The position numbers and the translations under genes are program-made. The notes beneath the pieces are model-generated. The model saw only the letters and a list, made by a program, of their open reading frames with translations. It searched no databases and was not told where the DNA came from. From Microbacterium faecale (lineage in GTDB: Bacteria > Actinomycetota > Actinomycetes > Actinomycetales > Microbacteriaceae): a stretch of DNA of 64,000 nt. Location of the stretch: contig NZ_BMHO01000002.1 of the NCBI RefSeq assembly GCF_014640975.1, positions 124,001 through 188,000 of the forward strand. Reading direction: 5' to 3'. This document shows positions 34,178-42,153 of this stretch, one piece after another; the stretch's first letter is position 1; every line of letters starts with the position of its first letter.

Positions 34178-36417
34178 CCGTCCCTCGCCGGCCGCCCTCG
34201 CTCATCGCGGCGATGGCCGTGTTTGCCGCCGTCGTCACGGCGCTCACACCGATGACGACGTTGCTCCTGCCCGAATGGTTCCTCCCCGGGGCCGCCGTCG
34301 TCGCGGTGGTCGTCGCGGTCGGATACGGCGCGCGCTGGATCCACCGCGGCCTCGCACTGCCAGCCGGGATCGTGGCGTGGCTGGCGATCCTCGCGTGGGC
34401 GTACCCGGGGTCGATCCTGGACGGCGTCATCACCTGGGGCATCCGCCACGTGGTTGCGGCGGCGGCCGACCAGGTCGTCACCGGCATCGCGCCGGTCGAC
34501 GTCGACCCGCCCCTCATGTTCCTGCTGCTCGCTGCGATCGGCTTCCTCGCCGTGCTCGTCGACCAGCTCGCCGTCACGATTCGGCTGCCGATCCTCGCGG
34601 CGATCCCCCTCATCTGCGTCTTCGTCATGCCGCAGCTCGCGGTGCCGCGCGGCGATCACCTCGCGTTCGCCGTCCCGTTCGCGCTCGCACTCATCGCGAT
34701 GATCGCATTCTCCTCCCGTCGCCTCTCGCGCACGCGGACCCGCCGGATCCGCGGAGCGGGCGGCATCGCGATCGCGGTCGTCGCCGCGATCGCCGCACTC
34801 GTCATCGCACCGCGCGTCCCCGTGCTGCCCGCGGCCGATTCGGGCACGTTCGCGCGCCCCACCAGCATCGACGTGTCGATCGATCTCGGCGATGATCTGC
34901 GCGCCCGGTCCACGGAGGAGGTGCTCCGCGTGCGGACCGACGGCATCGTCGCGCCCTATCTGCGGCTCGCCACCCACACCCGTTTCGGAGAGACCGGCTG
35001 GCAGATCGACGGCGGCGCCTCCCAGCCCCTCGAGGATGGGTTCGATCCGACCGCCGGATCCGGCGTCGTCGGCGAGATCGAGTCGAACGACGTGCGCACG
35101 TGGGTGAGCGACGTAGAGCTGGACACCGAGTATCTGCCGCTCCCCGGCGACGCGGTGTCGGTCACCGGAGCGGGAGACGGGTGGAACGCGATGCTCTCGA
35201 GCCGCACGGCGCGCTCCTCATCGACCACGTCTCAGGGCGAGCGCTACCGCGCGGAGTCGCACCCGCTGGCACCGACGCGCGCACAGTTCGACGCCTCCCC
35301 CTGGGCCGACGAAGCCGGGCTCGGCGGAACGTACACGAACTCCGTCACCGGGGAGGCGATCCGCGAGGCGCTCCCGGATGGCGCGACCGACGTTCCCGAC
35401 GCCGTCACCGAGGGCGCCATCGGCGAGGCCGCCCGCGAGGTCACGGCCGACGACCGCACTCCTTACGAGACCGCGCTGGGGCTGCAGGAGTGGCTGCGCT
35501 CCCCCCGCTTCACATACTCGCTCGAGACGCCCGTCGAGGATGGCTTCGACGGCAGCGACATCGCCGCTATCGAGCAGTTCCTGGACGCGCGCGCCGGGTA
35601 CTGCGTGCACTTCGCTTCGGCGTTCGCGCTCATGGCCCGCTCGCTCGACCTGCCCACCCGCATCACGGTCGGCTATCTGCCCGGCGACCTGACGGGACGC
35701 AGCATCGACGACATGTCGGTCTACTCGGTCGCCGCGAACCGCCTGCACGCCTGGCCTGAGGTGTACTTCGTCGGCATCGGGTGGACACCCTTCGACCCGA
35801 CACCCGGCGTCGCTCAGGCACGCAACGTCGTAGTCGAAACGGGCGGATCCGGCATCGACGACCCGGGCCCGACGGCGGCACCGGATGATCCGGACGAGGA
35901 GGAGACATCACCGAGCGCCGAGCCGGCTGAGACCGACGACGCGACGGATGACCCCGCCGCGGTGCCCCTTCCCGGCGCGGCTTCGACGGCGACCGCGGCG
36001 CTCTTCGCGCTCCTCGGCGTCCTGCTCCTCGGCGCGATCCCCGCGCTCGTGCGTCTCGGGATCCGCACGTGGAGGAGGAACGCAGCGCGCGCCGGCGATG
36101 CGGGGGTCGCGTGGCGCGAGCTGCGCGCGACCGCGACGGATGTCGGCCTGGGGCCGTCGCGAGCGGAGTCCCCGCGCGCGTTCGGCGCCCGTCTCGTGCG
36201 ATCCGGGGCCGCGGCCGAGCACGTGGATCCTCTCGTGCGGGCGATCGAGCAACGTTCGTTCGCGCCGCGAGAGGCGGCCGGGGTCGATCTCGCGCTCCCG
36301 CTGCGCCGCGTGGCCCGCGCGCTGGCGCCCCGCCGACTCGCCGCGCGCATCGGTCGCGCCCTGCTGCCCCGTTCGCTGTGGGAGCGACCGCGCGACACCG
36401 ACCCGCCATCCGCGTGA
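34174..36417 (+). CDS. Transglutaminase-like membrane protein (TgpA/DUF3488 type)
   Basis: 747 residues. About six N-terminal membrane helices (residues ~10-215), then a large extracytoplasmic part. The transglutaminase core has the catalytic Cys in ARAGYCVHFASAFALMAR (~475), His in ANRLHAWPEVYF (~525) and Asp in WTPFDPTPG (~540), so the Cys-His-Asp triad is complete. An acidic, Pro-rich linker and one more membrane helix (~600-625) lead to a cytoplasmic DUF4129-like tail. It overlaps the DUF58 gene by 4 bases and completes the moxR operon. Confidence 0.9.
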   Translation: MTVPRRPPSLIAAMAVFAAVVTALTPMTTLLLPEWFLPGAAVVAVVVAVGYGARWIHRGLALPAGIVAWLAILAWAYPGSILDGVITWGIRHVVAAAADQVVTGIAPVDVDPPLMFLLLAAIGFLAVLVDQLAVTIRLPILAAIPLICVFVMPQLAVPRGDHLAFAVPFALALIAMIAFSSRRLSRTRTRRIRGAGGIAIAVVAAIAALVIAPRVPVLPAADSGTFARPTSIDVSIDLGDDLRARSTEEVLRVRTDGIVAPYLRLATHTRFGETGWQIDGGASQPLEDGFDPTAGSGVVGEIESNDVRTWVSDVELDTEYLPLPGDAVSVTGAGDGWNAMLSSRTARSSSTTSQGERYRAESHPLAPTRAQFDASPWADEAGLGGTYTNSVTGEAIREALPDGATDVPDAVTEGAIGEAAREVTADDRTPYETALGLQEWLRSPRFTYSLETPVEDGFDGSDIAAIEQFLDARAGYCVHFASAFALMARSLDLPTRITVGYLPGDLTGRSIDDMSVYSVAANRLHAWPEVYFVGIGWTPFDPTPGVAQARNVVVETGGSGIDDPGPTAAPDDPDEEETSPSAEPAETDDATDDPAAVPLPGAASTATAALFALLGVLLLGAIPALVRLGIRTWRRNAARAGDAGVAWRELRATATDVGLGPSRAESPRAFGARLVRSGAAAEHVDPLVRAIEQRSFAPREAAGVDLALPLRRVARALAPRRLAARIGRALLPRSLWERPRDTDPPSA

Positions 36418-36421
36418 CGCG

Positions 36422-36865
36422 TCAGTCGCGCGCGGCGGCCCGCCGGACGAGCTCGCGGATGCGCTGCTCGACGGCGTCGGTCATCTCGATCACCGCGTAG
36501 GACACCGCCCACATCGGCCCGTCGTCGAGAGCGGCCGTGTCGTCGAAGGACACCGTGCCGTAGCGAGTGTCGAACTTCTCGGCCGGCTGGTAGAAGACCA
36601 GCACCTTGCCGTCGCGCGCATACGCGGGGAATCCATAGAAGGTCTTCGGGTCGAGCTCCGGCGCCTCCTCGGTGACGATCGTGTGCAGCCGCGTGGCAAC
36701 ACTGCTGTCGGTCCCCGTGAGCGAGTCGATCGCCGTGATGCAGGCTTCGAACTCGCGAGCGCGCTTCGCCGCTCCCTTCAGCCCCTTCGTCGACCGCAGC
36801 TCCTCGGCCCGCTGCTTCATCGCGGCGCGCTCCTCGGCGCTGAAGCCGCTCTTCTGCTCCGTCAT
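36422..36865 (-). CDS. DUF1801 / YdhG-like protein
   Basis: 147 residues from the ATG at 36863-36865, preceded by AAAGGG. The N-terminal ~45 residues are charged and helical (SAEERAAMKQRAEEL). The rest is the DUF1801 alpha/beta domain, with FYGFPAYARDGKVLVFYQPAEKFDTRYGTVSF as the most conserved part and a C-terminal helix. Members are sometimes named iron chaperones from frataxin-like folds, without evidence in bacteria. Single gene, convergent with the transglutaminase gene 4 bases away. Confidence 0.85.
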   Translation of the reverse strand: MTEQKSGFSAEERAAMKQRAEELRSTKGLKGAAKRAREFEACITAIDSLTGTDSSVATRLHTIVTEEAPELDPKTFYGFPAYARDGKVLVFYQPAEKFDTRYGTVSFDDTAALDDGPMWAVSYAVIEMTDAVEQRIRELVRRAAARD

Positions 36866-36953
36866 GGTGTGCCCTTTCGTCGTCGTGATGCTCACGTTAC
36901 GACGATGCGGATAGCGGCGCTTCTCGATTCGTGATCGATGCGGTCCAAGACGA

Positions 36954-36989
36954 ACGTGGGGCCCCGGCGCTGACGCCGGGACCCCACGT
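36954..36989 (-). terminator. Hairpin downstream of tRNA-Ser
   Basis: A near-perfect G+C-rich stem (arms 36954-36970 and 36973-36989 region) directly after the 3' end of the tRNA on the minus strand. No U-tract is apparent. It could end the tRNA transcript. Confidence 0.65.
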
Positions 36990-36992
36990 ATC

Positions 36993-37084
36993 TGGCGGTG
37001 CCTAGGGGATTTGAACCCCTGATGCGAGTTGCCCCGCATACACGGATTCCAGCCGTGCTCCTTCGGCCGCTCGGACAAGGCACC
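36993..37084 (-). tRNA. tRNA-Ser (anticodon GGA)
   Basis: Class II tRNA on the minus strand. Acceptor stem GGTGCCT/AGGCACC with discriminator G and an encoded CCA (36993-36995). The anticodon arm CACGG-CTGGAAT-CCGTG has GGA at 37048-37050. There is a long variable arm (TGCGGGGCAACTCGCA) and a T arm AGGGG-TTCAAAT-CCCCT. It reads serine UCC/UCU codons. The long variable arm and anticodon leave no doubt about identity. Confidence 0.97.
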
Positions 37085-37158
37085 GTGGGAGATTCTACGG
37101 CATCGATCGCGGTGCTCTCGACTCGGGCCGCGCCCGGGCGCGCCGATGGGCGATCCGA

Positions 37159-38475
37159 TCAGCTCGCGGCGTAACGCCAGAGATGCACGACACGATCGGG
37201 GGTGACCGTCACGATCGACGATCCGCGAACGTCGACGAATTCCCCCGTGATCGCGTCCGATCGCGTCATCCCCGTACGATCCGCCGCGACGATCTCCGGG
37301 TCGTCGCCTCCCGATGCGATCCAGAGGTAGTCATCGCCACTGATCGCGACGAGCGCATCGCCCGAGACCGTGCTCTCGCTGACTCGCGCGCGCTCGGCGC
37401 CGTCCGCGTAGGTGTACACGGACCCGTCACGCGCGTCGATCCACGTCGCGTACGCCCCGTCGTCGGCACCGCCTGCGACGGGATCCACGGGGAAGCGTCC
37501 CATCCGCACGCGCTCGCCGGTGCCGAGATCGACGACCGCAGCGTCGGGCGCATCCACCACAGCGAGACTCCCGGTCGCGCCGCGCGGCGCCCAGGATCCG
37601 CTCTCGCCGGTCTGCCAGAGCTCGTCGCCGGTCGCCGCGTCGAGGCCGACGAGCGAACCGCTCGGCTCGCGCGGGTCGTCGGGGCGCACCGCGGTGACAA
37701 CCCCGCCCACGACAGCGGAGGCGATGGCTCCCTCGCTGACCCAGCGCACCTCGCCGGTGGCGGTGTCGAGGGCGGCGACAACCACGGCGCCCTCTCCGGT
37801 CGGCTGGTCGATGTTCACGAGCGTCGTCTCGGCCGATGCGTCCACGATCTCGGGGTGCAGGCCGATGCCGTCGACGTCGTCGCCGAGGTGCGGCGTCAGG
37901 TCCGTCACCCACCGCACAGATCCGTCGGCGCCGTCGAGCGCAACGACCCCGGCTCGGTAGCCGCCGCCGTAGTCGTCGATGTCCGCGTGCGCGGAGCAGG
38001 CCTCATCGGCGCAGATGTTGCCGAAGACAGGGGCGAACACGCTGTCGCCACCCGTCCGCTGCGCTCGTGCGTCGGAGAGCTCGAGACGGCCGGCACCCTG
38101 GCCGGCATCGAGTCCCCCGTCGGTCGCGATCTGCCGCGATTCCCATAGCGTGACGTCCCACGCGATCTGCCCGGTCTCGACGTCGTGCGCCTCGAGCATG
38201 ATGACGTTCTCGACGTCGGGCCGCGTGGTCAGCAGCCGCGTTTCCGTGAGCCCGATGGCGTCGGTGCGAGAATCGGGATCCGCAGTCGGCGCCGCCTCGA
38301 GCGTCGTCTCGCTGAGCGTGAGATCCGCGAGCGAGTCGCCGTCGAACGTCTCGAGCGGCTCTTCGGACGGATGAGCAGACGGAGTGGGAGTCTGCTGCTC
38401 ATCCGACGCCGAGCAGCCCGCGATCGCCGTCACCGTCAGCGCCGCGATCGCCGCGACGCCCCACCGATTTCTCAC
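37159..38475 (-). CDS. Secreted lipoprotein with PQQ-like beta-propeller repeats
   Basis: 438 residues from a GTG preceded by GAGGGAGAG. A lipoprotein signal peptide ends in TAIAGC (Cys ~21), followed by a Ser/Thr/Pro-rich tether. Repeated blades are visible, e.g. AHDVETGQIAWDVTLW, ALDGADGSVRWVTDL, ALDTATGEVRWVSEG and GLDAATGDELWQTGE, the outer-membrane BamB/PQQ-type propeller pattern. It probably sits on the outer face of the membrane as a binding or scaffold protein; no enzyme motif is seen. Divergent from the aldo/keto reductase gene. Confidence 0.83.
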   Translation of the reverse strand: MRNRWGVAAIAALTVTAIAGCSASDEQQTPTPSAHPSEEPLETFDGDSLADLTLSETTLEAAPTADPDSRTDAIGLTETRLLTTRPDVENVIMLEAHDVETGQIAWDVTLWESRQIATDGGLDAGQGAGRLELSDARAQRTGGDSVFAPVFGNICADEACSAHADIDDYGGGYRAGVVALDGADGSVRWVTDLTPHLGDDVDGIGLHPEIVDASAETTLVNIDQPTGEGAVVVAALDTATGEVRWVSEGAIASAVVGGVVTAVRPDDPREPSGSLVGLDAATGDELWQTGESGSWAPRGATGSLAVVDAPDAAVVDLGTGERVRMGRFPVDPVAGGADDGAYATWIDARDGSVYTYADGAERARVSESTVSGDALVAISGDDYLWIASGGDDPEIVAADRTGMTRSDAITGEFVDVRGSSIVTVTPDRVVHLWRYAAS

Positions 38476-38575
38476 ACGCTCTCCCTCGCCAGGTTCACCG
38501 GCTTCACAGTACCGAACGCTCCGTCGCGCGCGATCGGTAGGCTGTGCGAGGAACACCGCCGAAAGAGGAGATGCA

Positions 38576-39565
38576 GTGGAGCAACGGATCCTGGGGCGCT
38601 CGGAACGCGAGGTGTCGGTCGTCGGACTCGGCACATGGCAGTTGGGCGCGGACTGGGGCGACGTCGACGAACTCGCCGCCCTCGACGTCCTCGACGCGGC
38701 GGCTGAGCGCGGCGTCACCTTCTTCGACACCGCCGACGTGTACGGCGACGGTCGCAGCGAACAGCGGATCGCGTCGTGGCGCCGTGCGAACCCGTCGTGG
38801 AACGGCACCGTCGCGACGAAGATGATCCGACGCGCTCCCGCGCCGAGCCTGCGCTACGCCTCGATCGAGAACTTCCGCGACTGGACCGACCGCTCGCGCC
38901 GCAACCTCGACGTCGACACCCTCGACCTCGTGCAGCTGCACTGCCCGAGCGACGACGTCTTCGCGTCGGACAGCGTGTTCGACGACCTCGACATCCTCGT
39001 CGACGAGGGCGCCGTGGCCGCATACGGCGTGAGCGTCGAGACCGAGGCGCAGGCGCTGTCGGCCATCGCCCGCCCGCACGTCGCGAGCGTGCAGATCATC
39101 GTCAACGCGTTCCGCCAGAAGCCACTCGAGCGCGTCCTCCCCGCCGCGAAGAAGGCGGGCGTGGGCATCATCGCGCGTGTTCCCCTCGCCAGTGGACTGC
39201 TCTCGGGCCGATTCACGGCCGACACGACGTTTGCGCCGAACGACCACCGGTCGTTCAATCGCGACGGGTCCGCGTTCGACGTCGGCGAGACGTTCGCGGG
39301 CGTCGACTATGCGACGGGCGTCGAGGCAGCGGCCGAGTTCTCGGCTCTCGCGCGCGACATCGGTATCGAGCCCGCGCAGGCGGCGCTCGCCTGGGTGATC
39401 CAGCAGCCGGGCGTCACGACCGTCATCCCTGGCGCGCGGAACGAACAACAGGCCCATTCGAACGCGATGGCGGCGAAGGTCGGACAGCTCCCGGAGTCGT
39501 TCGTGACCGCAGTGCGTGGCCTCTACGACGACAAGATCCGCCCCGGCGTGCACCACCGCTGGTAA
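38576..39565 (+). CDS. Aldo/keto reductase
   Basis: 329 residues from the GTG at 38576, with AGAGGAG 5 bases upstream and a TAGGCT box further up. NADPH-dependent carbonyl reductase of the AKR TIM-barrel family. The catalytic tetrad is present: Asp and Tyr in FFDTADVYGDGRSE, Lys in VATKM and His in LVQLHCP. The C-terminal QAALAWVIQQPGVTTVIPGARN binds the cofactor. Substrate unknown; resembles the general-stress YhdN/IolS group. A long repeat region follows instead of a simple terminator. Confidence 0.92.
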   Translation: MEQRILGRSEREVSVVGLGTWQLGADWGDVDELAALDVLDAAAERGVTFFDTADVYGDGRSEQRIASWRRANPSWNGTVATKMIRRAPAPSLRYASIENFRDWTDRSRRNLDVDTLDLVQLHCPSDDVFASDSVFDDLDILVDEGAVAAYGVSVETEAQALSAIARPHVASVQIIVNAFRQKPLERVLPAAKKAGVGIIARVPLASGLLSGRFTADTTFAPNDHRSFNRDGSAFDVGETFAGVDYATGVEAAAEFSALARDIGIEPAQAALAWVIQQPGVTTVIPGARNEQQAHSNAMAAKVGQLPESFVTAVRGLYDDKIRPGVHHRW

Positions 39566-39594
39566 CGCACCGCCGCGCACACGCAGACCCCGGT

Positions 39595-39818
39595 AGCGAA
39601 GCGCGTGACCCCATCACGCCGCTGGAGACGCCCCTCCGCGCGCCGGCACCGGCAGCGAAGCGCGTGACCCGGTCGCGCCGTTGGCACACACCGTCCGTAC
39701 GCCGCCCGCGGGGAGCCGAAACGAGCGACTCAGTCGCGCCGCTGGCACACACCTTCCGTACGCCGCCGCCGCCGAGGAGCGAAGCGCGTGACTCGGCCGC
39801 GCCGCTGGCATCGGGCCT
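39595..39818. repeat. Four-copy interspersed direct repeat, ~59-64 base period
   Basis: Copies begin near 39595, 39654, 39714 and 39778. Each opens with a version of AGCGAAGCGCGTGAC followed by a CGCGCCGCTGG-like core; copies 2 and 3 share a longer tail ending in CCGTACGCCGCC. No open frame with protein character spans it. It lies between convergent genes. Confidence 0.8.
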
Positions 39819-39873
39819 GGCGGGAGGACCCGCGTAGCGGGTCCGGGGGACTGCGGCGCGACCGAGTCACGCG
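39785..39873. repeat. Long inverted repeat with nested hairpin
   Basis: Arms 39785-39805 and 39853-39873 match at 20 of 21 positions. Inside lies a perfect 8-bp hairpin (39826-39833/39837-39844, loop GTA). The left arm is part of the fourth direct-repeat copy, so the array ends in a large potential cruciform or transcript hairpin that may terminate both convergent genes. Confidence 0.75.
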
Positions 39874-39930
39874 CGCAGCGCAACGTCACCTTCTCGCGAG
39901 TGCCGAAACGCCCTTTCCCGCGACGAACGG

Positions 39931-40073
39931 GACGCGAAGGCACTCGCGAACGACGAACGGGGCGCGAAGGCACTCGCGAACGACGAACGGGGCGCGAAGG
40001 CACTCGCGAACGACGAACGGGCGCGAAGGCACTCGCGAACGACGAACGGGCGCGAAGGCACTCGCGAACGGCG
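39931..40073. repeat. Tandem array of a 30-base unit, about 4.8 copies
   Basis: Units start at 39931, 39961, 39991, 40021 (29 bases) and 40050 (partial). The core is GGCACTCGCGAACGACGAAC. Copies are nearly identical, suggesting recent expansion. A reverse-complement of the core (CTCGCGAGTGCC) stands just upstream at 39893-39904. There are no spacers, so it is not a CRISPR. It ends 13 bases before the SPFH gene's stop. Confidence 0.9.
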
Positions 40074-40085
40074 AGTGACGCGCGT

Positions 40086-41633
40086 TCAGTCCTCAGGCGA
40101 CGGCGACGGACGCGACGCGGGGCGCGACTCCGGCCGTGCCTCGCGCGAGCCATTCGCGATGCCCTGACCGACGGCCTGTCCCTGGAGCATGGCCGACAGG
40201 TCGATGCCCGTCGTCTCGCGGACCGTGTCGAACATCGCGCGCATGCCCATCGCGGCCTCGCCCGCCATGTGCGTCGAGGCACCCGAATCGCCGGATCCTG
40301 ACAGCACCGTGACGTTGCCGACATTGGAGTAGCCCTTGGCGAACTCGGTCATCATCGGCACGAGCACGTCGAGCGAACGCTGGGCGAGCACGGCTTCCTG
40401 GTTCTTCTTGAGCGCCTCGGCCTCGGCCTCGATCGCGGCGGCTCGCGCCTCACCGGCGAGACGGACCGCGTCGGCCTCCGCCTGCGCCTTCGTACGTGCG
40501 GCATCGGCTTCGGCCTCCGCCTGCACGCGGATCGCCTGTGCTTCGCGCTCGGCCTTCTCCGCGTCGGCCTCCGCCGCCTTGATCTGCGCGTACGCGTCGG
40601 CGTCCGCCTTCTTCTGACGGTGGTACTCGTTGATGTCGGCCTCGCGACGCTGCACGTCGGCTGCCGCCTCGGCGTCCTTAACCCGAGAGTAGGCACGGGC
40701 GTCCGCCTGCTTCTGCTCCTCGTACTGCGACGCATCCGCGACGCGCTTGACGTCCGCGTCCAGCTGTGCCTGGCGGTTCTCCGCCTGCTGCATGAGGACG
40801 CCCTGCTCGGCGCGTGCCCGAGCGAGCGCCTCCGCCTGCTCGGCCTCTGCTCGCGCTTCACCGACGTCGGCCGCGGCGGCCGCTTCGTTCTTGTCGTACG
40901 CGGTCTGCTCGACGAGGGTCTCCTCGCTGGTCGCGATCTCGCGCGCCTTGATCTGTCGTTCCGCGTCGATCCGCGCGATCTCAGCCTGACGCTTCACCTT
41001 CGAGACCTCTTCCGCGCCGAGGGCATGGACGTAGCCGTTCTCGTCGGTGATCCCCTGGATCTGGAAGCTGTCGAGGACGAGGCCCTGTTCTCCGAGGTCG
41101 CTCTTGATCAGGGTCGCGATCTGGTCGCTGAGCTCCTGGCGGTCACGCATGAGCTGCTCGACCGACAGCGTGGCCACGACACCGCGCAGCGCACCCTCGA
41201 GCTGCTCGGTCGTGAACACCTCGATCGCCTTGTCCTGCGAAACGAAGCGCTCCGCCGCGCGGGCGATCGACTCGCTGTCGGAGCCGACCTTCACGAGCGC
41301 CACGCCCGTGACGTCGACCGTGACGCCCTGGATCGACTGCGCGGTCGGCTGCACCATGATCTGCCGCGCGCGCAGCGACAGCGTCTCGGCGCGCTGCGTG
41401 ATCGGATTCACGATCGCGCCACCGCCGCGAATCACGGTCATCGCGGAGGTCGCTGCAGCGCCCTTCTTTCGTCGCCGTCCGACGACGACGAGCGCCTCGT
41501 CAGCACGCGCGACCTTGTACCAGGCCCGCAGCACGAGCATGATGATCAGCCCGATGATCGCCGCGACGACCAGCAGGATGATGATCGCGATGACGATGCC
41601 GACTCCGCCGATTGCCGCGAAGAATCCGCCCAC
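40086..41633 (-). CDS. SPFH/flotillin-family membrane protein
   Basis: 515 residues from a GTG. An N-terminal hydrophobic hairpin or helix (residues ~8-36) is followed by an SPFH/band-7 domain (~45-215). A long Ala/Glu/Lys/Arg-rich coiled coil (~215-420) carries EA-repeats such as AAEADAEKAEREAQ. The C-terminal ~95 residues (AKGYSNVGNVTVLSGSGDSG) are typical of flotillin oligomerisation ends. Flotillins organise membrane microdomains. The usual NfeD partner is not adjacent. The tandem 30-mer array abuts its 3' end. Confidence 0.9.
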   Translation of the reverse strand: MGGFFAAIGGVGIVIAIIILLVVAAIIGLIIMLVLRAWYKVARADEALVVVGRRRKKGAAATSAMTVIRGGGAIVNPITQRAETLSLRARQIMVQPTAQSIQGVTVDVTGVALVKVGSDSESIARAAERFVSQDKAIEVFTTEQLEGALRGVVATLSVEQLMRDRQELSDQIATLIKSDLGEQGLVLDSFQIQGITDENGYVHALGAEEVSKVKRQAEIARIDAERQIKAREIATSEETLVEQTAYDKNEAAAAADVGEARAEAEQAEALARARAEQGVLMQQAENRQAQLDADVKRVADASQYEEQKQADARAYSRVKDAEAAADVQRREADINEYHRQKKADADAYAQIKAAEADAEKAEREAQAIRVQAEAEADAARTKAQAEADAVRLAGEARAAAIEAEAEALKKNQEAVLAQRSLDVLVPMMTEFAKGYSNVGNVTVLSGSGDSGASTHMAGEAAMGMRAMFDTVRETTGIDLSAMLQGQAVGQGIANGSREARPESRPASRPSPSPED

Positions 41634-41759
41634 AGTGTTCCCCTTCTCGTCACATCGTCTGGCATCCCCAGTGGCGCCGACGATGAATCCGTCCCAGCCT
41701 ATTGCCCGGCGGCCGTCACCGCACGACCGGTTCTGACGGATCCTGCAGGAGTCGCGCCA

Positions 41760-41765
41760 TACACT
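41760..41765 (+). promoter_or_regulatory. -10 box TACACT of a probable leaderless gene
   Basis: TACACT lies 6 bases before the ATG at 41772, with no ribosome site. Confidence 0.55.
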
Positions 41766-41771
41766 GGCGGC

Positions 41772-42140
41772 ATGAGTTCCGAGACCTCCCGTGCGGGCGT
41801 CGGCCCGCGCGTGACCGTGCTCGATGTGCTGCGCCTCGTGAGCGAATTGCTCGCGTTCGGCGCGCTGGCCGTGTGGGGGTTTCTCGCGTGGCCGGTGCCG
41901 TGGAACATCGTCGCGGGCATCGGCGCACCGGTCGCCGCGATCCTCGTGTGGGCGCTCTTCCTCTCCCCGAAGGCGGTGATCCGCCTGCCGCGCTTCGTGA
42001 GGCTGGTGGTGGAGCTCCTGGTCTTCGTCAGCGCGACCCTCGCGCTCTGGGCACTCGATCTCGCGTGGGCTGGCATCGCGGTGGGTCTCTTCTGCATCGT
42101 CGTCGGCGTGTTCGTGCTGCGACGCGACACCGCGCGGTAG
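41772..42140 (+). CDS. YrdB/DUF2568-like small membrane protein
   Basis: 122 residues with four hydrophobic segments: LLAFGALAVWGFLAW, NIVAGIGAPVAAILVWALF, LVVELLVFVSATLALWALDL and AGIAVGLFCIVVGVFVL. The order, the SPKA-R--P-FVRLVVELLVF stretch and the length fit the YrdB/DUF2568 family of unknown function. Start chosen from the leaderless -10 spacing; the open frame upstream is a shadow of the flotillin gene. It ends 13 bases before the FAD oxidase gene. Confidence 0.8.
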   Translation: MSSETSRAGVGPRVTVLDVLRLVSELLAFGALAVWGFLAWPVPWNIVAGIGAPVAAILVWALFLSPKAVIRLPRFVRLVVELLVFVSATLALWALDLAWAGIAVGLFCIVVGVFVLRRDTAR

Positions 42141-42153
42141 CCATACTGGAGGG

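Noticed and set aside
36422..37078. Longer N-terminal form of the DUF1801 protein
   Set aside because: The extra 71 codons run antisense-free through the tRNA-Ser gene on the same strand; the translation there is just the tRNA sequence. The ATG at 36865 has a ribosome site.
39931..40073. Possible CRISPR array
   Set aside because: The 30-base units are directly tandem with no spacers between them, and there are no cas genes anywhere in the window.
39900..40301. Repeat-encoded protein rich in REGTRERRTG units
   Set aside because: It arises from translating the 30-base tandem array (30 is divisible by 3); the 29-base fourth unit shifts the frame and there is no ribosome site.
40620..42140. 506-codon open frame on the plus strand across the flotillin gene
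   Set aside because: It is the antisense shadow of the SPFH gene; only its last 122 codons, after the ATG at 41772, form a real membrane protein.
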